Positions 58,250 through 64,000 of a DNA stretch of 64,000 bases are shown in pieces (the first letter of the stretch is position 1; each line of letters starts with the position of its first letter). The stretch is from BJGV01 sp964194745. Its GTDB lineage: Bacteria > Pseudomonadota > Gammaproteobacteria > Burkholderiales > Nitrosomonadaceae. Below the pieces are notes generated by a model that was not told the DNA's origin, did no database searches, and worked only from the letters and a program-made list of their open reading frames with translations. The DNA lies in contig OZ252054.1 of assembly GCA_965248035.1 (NCBI GenBank), positions 930,001 to 994,000 on the forward strand, written 5' to 3'. The position numbers and the translations under genes were made by a program.

Positions 58250-58654
58250 ATGAATAAATTTGAGAAAATATCTTTTAAGAAAATCTCAGGCATTATTTTT
58301 ATGATAAGTATGCTGTCTGCATGTATCTCGGCAGATCATCGATCTGACCCTAACACCTTCAAATCACTTCAAGAAGGAAAAATCCCTATAACAAACACGC
58401 AGGCTTTTTCAGATTGTTTGATGGATGGTTTCGATGTGTCTCATGTAGACCCGGGCACTAGAGCTAGACAGCAACGTCGTGCAAATGGGTATCGGGTAGA
58501 TGTTTTGGACAATAATGGGCTTCTAATTAGCGTTGATATATTTGAAGACGGTCACGTCGAATTCTTTGAAAGTAAAGCAGCAACATTCATTCCTACGGCT
58601 AAAGAACGTAAAGTGTTTGAAGAATGCCTAAAACAATTCCAAACCACAAACTAA
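58250..58654 (+). CDS. Hypothetical lipoprotein
   Basis: 134 aa from ATG 58250; upstream in-frame starts would put 15 unlikely residues before the signal peptide. The lipobox is LSAC. The mature protein contains two further Cys (FSDCLMDGF and FEECLKQF), which could pair. The middle (RVDVLDNNGLLISVDIFEDG) is beta-rich. No family recognised. Confidence 0.6.
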   Translation: MNKFEKISFKKISGIIFMISMLSACISADHRSDPNTFKSLQEGKIPITNTQAFSDCLMDGFDVSHVDPGTRARQQRRANGYRVDVLDNNGLLISVDIFEDGHVEFFESKAATFIPTAKERKVFEECLKQFQTTN

Positions 58655-58694
58655 TTAAGATTTACGTTAGTTGACTTCCCTTAATTGAAATCAA

Positions 58695-58728
58695 TGAGTG
58701 TCCGCTTTGTGCCAAAAGCGATCATTCA
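58695..58728. repeat. Palindromic repeat, copy 2
   Basis: TGAGTGTCCGCTTT (58695-58708), loop GTGCCA, AAAGCGATCATTCA (58715-58728). Eleven of 14 stem positions pair as Watson-Crick. The loop equals that of copy 1 read on the other strand. Confidence 0.7.
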
Positions 58729-59414
58729 CATTTCTTATAATCTTTCTTTTCACAGTATCTAGCCATCTTCTTCGCCGCAGCAATTTGTAGGGGAGTCATT
58801 GTTTCAGCTATCTTAATTCGCTTTTTTTGGCCGAACTGACGCCTTGATTTTCCGCTAGATTGAACCACATGTGCGCGCGAATACTGTCTTGAGATACCCC
58901 TTGGCCATCTCTGTACATCATACCAAGCTTTTTTTGAGCTTCTGCAAATCCCTGTTTAGCTAATACTCGAAACCACTTTACAGCTTCCTTATAGTCTTGA
59001 ATTATGACTTTACCTTTAGCATACATAACTCCAAGCCTGAATTGTGCGTCTATATACCCCTGCTCTGCAGCCAAGCGAAACCACTTTATAACCTTTTTAT
59101 AATCCCGAGTTACCCCAAAGCCTCTGGCATACATCAAACCAAGAGAAACCTGCGCTTCTGCATACCCCTGCTTTGCAGCCAAGCTATACCACTTCAAGGC
59201 TTCTTTATAGTCCCGTGTTATGTTGTTTCTGCCTTCTTCATATATTTTACCAACATAATTTTGTGCTTCTGCAATCCCTTGATCAGCTACTGGGCGAAGT
59301 AACTCTAGGGCTTGAGCATAGTTACCTGCCTGATATGCGTCTATTCCAACTTCAAGTCCATTTGCTTTAGCTACGCTAATGCATAGTGACTATAAACAAA
59401 ATCAATTTTTTCAC
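58722..59414 (-). pseudogene. Sel1-repeat secreted protein, broken by two frameshifts
   Basis: The intact middle frame (58808 to about 59376) encodes at least four Sel1/TPR-like repeats such as WFRLAAEQGYIDAQFRLG. Upstream, a different frame gives a signal-peptide start (from GTG 59414: MKKLILFIVTM) that joins the body by removing one base near 59381; the join yields SVAKA before NGLEVG, a good cleavage site. Downstream, an A run (7 A) at about 58825-58831 shifts the frame early; one more A would give KRIKIAETMTPLQIAAAKK and a stop at 58722. Sel1 proteins often mediate protein contacts. Confidence 0.65.
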
Positions 59415-59468
59415 TTTAATTTTTAATTACAAATAAATAGTGAGACTAATAACAGTATAAAGGATACT

Positions 59469-59476
59469 AAGGTTAA
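59469..59476. repeat. Target-site duplication, left copy (transposon B)
   Basis: AAGGTTAA immediately before the left inverted repeat; identical to 61486-61493. An 8-bp duplication is the IS1595-family length. Confidence 0.9.
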
Positions 59477-59542
59477 GGGAACTATATACTTTACACCGGA
59501 AAATATTGTGGTATAATTCTCTTATCATGAGAGGAGGATGCC

Positions 59543-60437
59543 ATGCCTTATAAGATCAATACTGCAATCAGTGTCTACCAGTTGATGGAAATGTTTCCTG
59601 ACGAGGAAACCGCACGACAGTACCTTGAGGATCGTCGCTGGAAATATGGTGTGTCTTGCCCGACATGTCAAAGCCTATCGGTCTATACAAGATCGGGAAA
59701 ACGAAAAGGGATGTATGACTGTCGAGGATGCGGCAAGCATTTTAGTGTTCGGACCGGTTCCATTTTTGAAAAATCACACATTCGACTTCACAAATGGCTC
59801 TATGCCATTTACACCGTCATGACTTCTCGAAAGAGCATTAGCGCTATGCAATTAAGCAAAGAAATTGGGGTCACGTATAAGTCCGCCTGGTTTGCGTTGC
59901 ATCGGATTCGAGAGGCTTGCCGTGGCGATCTTACCCGTCTCTCAGGAATCGTAGAAATCGACGAAACGTATGTGGGCGGGAAAGAACGGAACAAGCACTG
60001 GAAGAAAGGGGATAAACCGAAAGCCGGGACAGTTGGCAAACAACCCGTCCTCGGCATGAGGGAGCGTGGTGGCAAGACCGTGGCCCTGCCAGTGCCTGCG
60101 ACGGATCGGCTTACGCTGTGGACGGAGATTCAAGAGGCGATAGAAATAGGCAGCACGCTCTATACGGATGACCATGCCGCCTATCGAGGCATTGAGCGTA
60201 AAGGCTATCAGCACCAAGCCGTAAACCATTGGCATTGAGAGCGTTTGGGCGGTCTTAAAACGTGGACTGAACGGCACATTCCATCAAGTATCCGTCAAGC
60301 ATTTATCGCGTTATATTCATGAATTTTCGTTCAGGCTCAATGAAGGACGTTGTGGCCGGGAGACCATGCACCGCATTGAAAGCGTCTGTGATGCGGCCAT
60401 TGGCAAACGCTTAACGTATCAGGGGCTTGTCCAATGA
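59543..60437 (+). pseudogene. IS1595-family transposase, inactivated by an internal deletion
   Basis: Residues 1-229 read as a normal transposase: zinc ribbon (CPTC ... CRGCG), VEIDETYVGG with the first Asp and LYTDDHAAY with the second. After AVNH the frame meets a stop at 60238. The C-terminal part (IESVWAVLKRGLNGTFHQVS ... GKRLTYQGLVQ) continues in another frame to 60437. Compared with the transposase of element A, about 38 nt between these parts are missing, removing the HTN catalytic-loop region. The original stop overlaps the methyltransferase start. Confidence 0.88.
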
Positions 60438-61300
60438 GCGCCGTAGGGACCGGCCTCTTGGATTCGGCTGTGGATGTGCTTTTTGCTCACTCCCCACTCG
60501 TTCACCGCTTGATCCAGGGAGACGCCACACTCCGTGCTTCGATCACGAGAGAAAGCGTGGATTTAATTGTGACCTCTCCCCCCTATAACGTTGGCAAAGC
60601 ATATTCTGGTGCCCAACAAGATGATTCATTGCCCTACGACGCCTATTTGAACTTTTCTAAACAGTGGCTGACGAATTGTTTTCATTGGACGAAATCGACC
60701 GGTCGCTTATGCGTCAATGTCTCGCTGGATAAAAACAAGAATGGCAAGCAACCGCTTTCAGCAGACATCACGCGATTAGCAATGGAGGCCGGGTGGTGCT
60801 ATCATGCGACTATTCTGTGGAATGAAGGCAATATCTCCCGTCGCACGGCATGGGGGAGTTGGAAGTCAGCCAGCGCCCCTCATGTCATTGCCCCTGTGGA
60901 AACCATTATTGTGCTCTATAAAGATACGTGGAAACGTGAGCGCCCTGGAAACAACGATATTAGCGCCGAGGAATTTAAGGAATGGTCGTTGGGGTCATGG
61001 TCATTCAATGGAGAGAGCAGGAAACGGATTGGTCATGAGGCCCCATTTCCAAGAGAACTGCCGAAACGCTGCATCAAGATATTCTCGTTTATCGGGGACA
61101 CGGTGTTTGATCCGTTTGTCGGATCGGGCACTACTATGATAGAAGCGATCCGACATGGTCGGCAAGCCATTGGTCTTGAGAAAGAGCCCAAATATTGTGA
61201 GCTGACCAGAGATCGGATTTTCAAGGAATGCAATCTCTCATTGAGGAAATCCTTACCGATAAGGCAGGGAAAATCTACTGCACCGTGTTGGAGCAGTTAA
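60434..61300 (+). CDS. Site-specific DNA methyltransferase (beta-class, N6-adenine or N4-cytosine)
   Basis: 288 aa. The catalytic motif IV is TSPPYNVGKAY (about 49-59). The SAM-binding motif I DPFVGSGTT comes late (about 229-237), followed by IGLEKEPKYCELTRDRI. Motif IV before motif I marks the beta class. Its ATG overlaps the transposase stop (ATGA), so it travels with transposon B and was probably co-translated with the transposase. No complete restriction enzyme gene accompanies it. The recognition sequence cannot be told. Confidence 0.9.
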   Translation: MSAVGTGLLDSAVDVLFAHSPLVHRLIQGDATLRASITRESVDLIVTSPPYNVGKAYSGAQQDDSLPYDAYLNFSKQWLTNCFHWTKSTGRLCVNVSLDKNKNGKQPLSADITRLAMEAGWCYHATILWNEGNISRRTAWGSWKSASAPHVIAPVETIIVLYKDTWKRERPGNNDISAEEFKEWSLGSWSFNGESRKRIGHEAPFPRELPKRCIKIFSFIGDTVFDPFVGSGTTMIEAIRHGRQAIGLEKEPKYCELTRDRIFKECNLSLRKSLPIRQGKSTAPCWSS

Positions 61301-61480
61301 TCTATCAACGGCCCTCTCAAGATTGAGTCCGGGGAGGTGACTGGTCTCACAGCCTGCCTCCTCGCCAATACCGATGCCTATGACAACCTGCTTTCCACGC
61401 TGAAACAGCGAACATTTGAGTTAGCCAAACAGATTACCCCGTTACATCCGTTACATGGCAGTCCGGTAACAACTACATAA
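61228..61480 (+). pseudogene. Small gene after the methyltransferase, frameshifted
   Basis: ATG 61228 lies inside the methyltransferase gene behind AAGGA and opens MQSLIEEILTDKAGKIY, stopping at 61326. From 61301 another frame runs INGPLKIESGEVTGLTA to a stop at 61480. Dropping one A near 61299 would join both into an 84-aa protein. The end lies within the right terminal repeat of transposon B. I do not recognise the family; a regulator, or the remnant of a restriction subunit, are both open. Confidence 0.5.
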
Positions 61481-61485
61481 ATCCC

Positions 61486-61493
61486 AAGGTTAA
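61486..61493. repeat. Target-site duplication, right copy (transposon B)
   Basis: AAGGTTAA directly after the right inverted repeat, identical to the left copy at 59469-59476. Confidence 0.9.
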
Positions 61494-61504
61494 GGGGTCA
61501 CTTT

Positions 61505-61538
61505 TGAACGTCCGCTTTGTGCTATAAACAGACGATCA
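61505..61538. repeat. Palindromic repeat, copy 3
   Basis: TGAACGTCCGCTTT followed by GTGCTA and a degenerate right arm (TAAACAGACGATCA). The left arm and loop match copy 2 closely; the right arm is decayed. Confidence 0.6.
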
Positions 61539-61577
61539 TATTTAGTTTCCAATAACATCCTATAACAGCCAATCATT

Positions 61578-61600
61578 CTGGGGGTATTATTGGGGGTACG
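61578..61600. repeat. Paired GGGGGTA repeats at the far edge of the island
   Basis: CTGGGGGTATTA and TTGGGGGTACG in tandem, preceded by AATAACATCCTATAACA. This pattern is familiar from the region in front of tyrosine-integrase genes at tRNA loci. About 4.3 kb separates it from the similar pair beside tRNA-Lys. No integrase frame follows. Confidence 0.45.
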
Positions 61601-61853
61601 TAAAAGAAATCGGTTCAGCTATTCCTTGGATAAGGTTATGATTAGTAAAGTATTAACAGGCGTAGGCTAGATTCCAGTCGCCACAATCAATGGTATTTCA
61701 TCCGTGTACTGAGCCTTGCCATTTTGGCCGTGAAAACTGAAATCGACAAAATCTATCGTAATGTCATTTACTAACCTGTCGCAAAACTAGGATGAATGAA
61801 TAGCACAGATCGCAGACATTGGGGTATTGCACTATCGTTTGTCGAAAGCCCCA
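61601..61853. other. Non-coding stretch after the island edge
   Basis: About 250 bp (360 bp counted from the right duplication of transposon B) without a recognisable gene on either strand. Short frames at the start could be remains of an integrase leader but cannot be assigned. Confidence 0.4.
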
Positions 61854-63104
61854 TTACTTTGCCGTGTCCGTGAATTGTGTGTGGACCATGGACCCAGGAA
61901 TAAGAGCGCCATCACTGGGCGAGAATTCAACCGTGCAAATATGCTCGATGGGCGGAAGTTCGTAGCGAACCCCATTAAGTAATTCAAGATTGGCTAGACC
62001 TTGATGGTAAAAATCGATTTTGTAGCGCTGTGCTGCAGTTGGATACATCCGATCCGCCAACATAAATAACTGCTTAAAAAACCTATCATCTCGATCGGGT
62101 TCATAACATATCCGATCGCCGCCGCGACCGTACATTGTACGACGCCACTTAAGCGAATGCCCAAAGTATAATCGATCTGACTCCAGCACCCACTCAAGAC
62201 GCTCCCCGCGGGGACCGACGTACGGGACTAGTTCTTGTTCGCCATTCGCTAGGACTCGCGAGAATGTAAAATAGTGCGTCCCCATCATCAGTACGTCTGG
62301 CGTGAATACACTCAAGGGGACTTGCCCATGAAGGCTAGGTGCCATTCTCAGCCATTTACTGGAAGACAGCTTAAGTTGCTCTCTAACTTCAGCAACTGCG
62401 GGAATGTTTTCGTATAGATACGGAAGGCGAATAACATAGACACCTAAAAGTAAAAGATACGTGGCAAGAAACGCATTAAAGAACGTATTTTTTCCCCAGG
62501 CTAGGCCGCACTCCGGGGCCTCACGAGAAACCTCAGTTGGGTTCACCGATGGCATCTCGCAGACTCCAAATATCGCGCGTCGGCGATCAGCTACCCAGCG
62601 ATAAATGCGCGGCCCAATCGAAGTAATTTTGCCAAGATACAGCACTGGAAAAAACGGTACGAGGAGAAGCAATCGTCGGGTTAGCTCCAAATATAGTTGG
62701 AAACCGCCGAATTTTTCTTTGCTGGTAGCGTGAACTCCATAGAGATCGTTCAAAACCGCTTCGTTACTCAGTCCGTTCTCATCCGCGAAGGCTTCATTCT
62801 TTGAGATCGGCGCAAGCTCGATAATGTTAAAGACGTCTATGTGCGACAGAAACCAGACCGTCCTATCACATAGGTTACAGCGATCGTCATAGAAGAGATA
62901 AATCCGTTCTTTATTTTCGCGGTTCGTCCACCAACCCGGCCAAAACAGTATACCCCACAGGACGAACTGATAATGAGATAGCTTGCCAAGTTGCAAAACA
63001 AACATTGAAACCAGGAAAAAAGATAGCCCAAACACTATCGCAAACTTACGTAGTATCCCGGGCACGAGTACCATCGGAATTAGCGCCAACTCCCAAGCCA
63101 TCAT
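61854..63104 (-). CDS. DCC-family thiol-redox protein, probably C-terminal part of a split HTTM-DCC gene
   Basis: 416 aa as annotated from an ATG that has no ribosome site. Two N-terminal hydrophobic segments (about 5-22 and 25-55) precede a DCC (DUF393) domain with the thiol motif YDDRCNLCDRTVWFL (about 73-87). A long C-terminal part follows with another membrane segment (about 213-230) and a soluble tail. The frame stays open upstream of the ATG into the end of the next gene, which suggests that both were one protein. Confidence 0.7.
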   Translation of the reverse strand: MMAWELALIPMVLVPGILRKFAIVFGLSFFLVSMFVLQLGKLSHYQFVLWGILFWPGWWTNRENKERIYLFYDDRCNLCDRTVWFLSHIDVFNIIELAPISKNEAFADENGLSNEAVLNDLYGVHATSKEKFGGFQLYLELTRRLLLLVPFFPVLYLGKITSIGPRIYRWVADRRRAIFGVCEMPSVNPTEVSREAPECGLAWGKNTFFNAFLATYLLLLGVYVIRLPYLYENIPAVAEVREQLKLSSSKWLRMAPSLHGQVPLSVFTPDVLMMGTHYFTFSRVLANGEQELVPYVGPRGERLEWVLESDRLYFGHSLKWRRTMYGRGGDRICYEPDRDDRFFKQLFMLADRMYPTAAQRYKIDFYHQGLANLELLNGVRYELPPIEHICTVEFSPSDGALIPGSMVHTQFTDTAK

Positions 63105-63118
63105 CAGATAAAGCGCGA

Positions 63119-63901
63119 TTATAGATATAGCACCGCTGTAACTTGGTATTCGGCAAACAAATAGCGAAAAAGTTCATGCGAACCAGTTAACCAATTGCTA
63201 GTAAGCAAATAAACGTTTGCTGTGCCTAGCGTCCAATTTGGGTCATGGAAATGACCGTAGACAGAAAAAGTACAAAGCAATCCATAGGAAAGGAAGGCTC
63301 CGAATTTAACGATCGCCACACGATTGATGGTGGGGTGTCCGAAAAACTGGTACATACTACTCACTACCGAATTCGTCCAACCGCCGCGCCGCATCAGCCA
63401 AGAGTCAATTGATAAATTGCGCCCGGCAGGAGTAAATAGAAAAATCAGTAGTAAAATTTGTTGCACGCAGCTACCGAGTGTAAATGTTCCCATCATCTGG
63501 TCGAACACGAGCTGGTTCAGCAGAAACAATTGAATCATGAATATCGGCGTCAAAAAGCCCATCATTATCGCGCTCGCAGCGATCACAGACCATGTAGAAA
63601 TAATCAGTCTGGCTGGTGTCGGATCTAGCAGAATTTCGTAAATACAAATGTGGAATGCTCGATCAAGGATGACAAATCCCGCCACAACTCGTAGGAGATT
63701 AAGCCACATTTCTTCTTGACGTACATCATCTACGACAAAGAGCCGGCGTTTACGCAAAAAGTCAGTCGTGCTTGCTGCGAAGTTTTTGAACTCTAACGTA
63801 GGGGCAACCCAAAAAATAACGTACAAACTGACGAATAGCAGCGCGTATACGATAACGCCTAGTTGGTTTGCGTGGTTATAAATCGCGACAAAGCCATTCA
63901 C
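63119..63901 (-). CDS. HTTM-like multi-pass membrane protein, probably N-terminal part of a split HTTM-DCC gene
   Basis: 260 aa from GTG 63901, which has AGGAG at good distance. Several membrane helices are visible (about 16-33, 70-90, 100-120 and 140-157). RNLSIDSWLMRRGG and the polytopic layout resemble HTTM proteins, relatives of vitamin K-dependent gamma-carboxylase. It stops after AVLYL, but two bases fewer in the TATATCTATAA run near 63117-63127 would read on into the DCC frame. Function unknown. Confidence 0.65.
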   Translation of the reverse strand: MNGFVAIYNHANQLGVIVYALLFVSLYVIFWVAPTLEFKNFAASTTDFLRKRRLFVVDDVRQEEMWLNLLRVVAGFVILDRAFHICIYEILLDPTPARLIISTWSVIAASAIMMGFLTPIFMIQLFLLNQLVFDQMMGTFTLGSCVQQILLLIFLFTPAGRNLSIDSWLMRRGGWTNSVVSSMYQFFGHPTINRVAIVKFGAFLSYGLLCTFSVYGHFHDPNWTLGTANVYLLTSNWLTGSHELFRYLFAEYQVTAVLYL

Positions 63902-64000
63902 GCGCGTCTCCTCTTAAGCCTTTTCGGAGTTATTATTGCTGATTGTTCGTCTGATCGCCTGGCGCGTACCGGCGGTTGTAATGTTGTTCCAACAGCAAGT
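63902..64000 (-). other. Window edge, possible end of an upstream gene
   Basis: All three minus-strand frames are open from the window end to stops between about 63900 and 63935, so the end of a further upstream gene is possible but its frame cannot be chosen. Confidence 0.3.

Larger units (their letters stand above)
59477..61485 (+). mobile_element. IS1595-family transposon B with DNA-methyltransferase passenger
   Basis: A 2009-bp element with exact 8-bp direct repeats (AAGGTTAA) on both sides. The 24-bp terminal inverted repeats (59477-59500 and 61462-61485) match at 17 positions and start GGGA. It carries a damaged transposase, a complete DNA methyltransferase and the remains of a small third gene. 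Its transposase and passengers are unrelated in detail to those of transposon A, so this is a separate insertion. It is GC-richer than the surrounding island. Confidence 0.92.

Noticed and set aside
60225..60240. Programmed frameshifting in the transposase of element B
   Set aside because: The two frames do not overlap in a slippery site; comparison with element A shows missing sequence, so a deletion explains it better.

Overview
The window looks like the chromosome of a mid-GC betaproteobacterium, most likely of the Nitrosomonadales (Nitrosomonas-like). This rests on gene order (tig-clpP-clpX-lon-HU-tRNA-ppiD-fabI; kdsC-lptCAB-rpoN-hpf-ptsN-hprK-rapZ), a hopanoid-type squalene synthase (HpnD) and groESL under both sigma-32 and CIRCE. 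The assignment is inferred from gene content; no phylogeny was run.

Layout. 0-7 kb: end of gph, trpE, then convergent dacB and bioA, then groES-groEL with a strong terminator. 7.17-9.75 kb: an IS1595-type transposon carrying three passenger genes, including a PIN-domain protein. 10-21.5 kb: hpnD, a YciK-like SDR, tRNA-Leu, the proteostasis block tig-clpP-clpX-lon, HU, tRNA-Val, tRNA-Asp, ppiD and fabI. 21.6-28.4 kb: a four-gene peptide-type ABC importer. 28.5-34.3 kb: small lipoproteins, a frameshifted cNMP-binding/GGDEF protein, an alpha/beta hydrolase, a zinc aminopeptidase and an O-methyltransferase. 34.4-41.1 kb: a Czc-type heavy-metal RND efflux operon (czcI-like, czcC, czcB, czcA). 41.5-49.7 kb: yicC, rph, rdgB, hemW, trmB, thiG, thiS, tRNA-Gly, mutY, 5-FCL and ubiX. 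49.8-56.6 kb: the LPS-transport/sigma-54/nitrogen-PTS cluster, all on the minus strand.

57.1-61.6 kb follows tRNA-Lys and looks like a decayed accessory island. It holds an AT-rich frameshifted HEPN-like gene, a lipoprotein, a Sel1-repeat gene broken twice, three copies of a palindromic repeat, and a second, unrelated IS1595-type transposon. That transposon has a perfect 8-bp target duplication, a transposase crippled by a deletion, and a DNA-methyltransferase passenger. GGGG-TA-rich paired repeats at both edges resemble integrase arm sites. 61.8-64 kb encodes an HTTM-like membrane protein and a DCC thiol-redox protein that probably were one gene.

Most housekeeping genes are intact. Broken frames concentrate after 57 kb. 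The most notable feature is the pair of different IS1595-family transposons, each carrying passenger genes whose reading frames abut or overlap the transposase stop.
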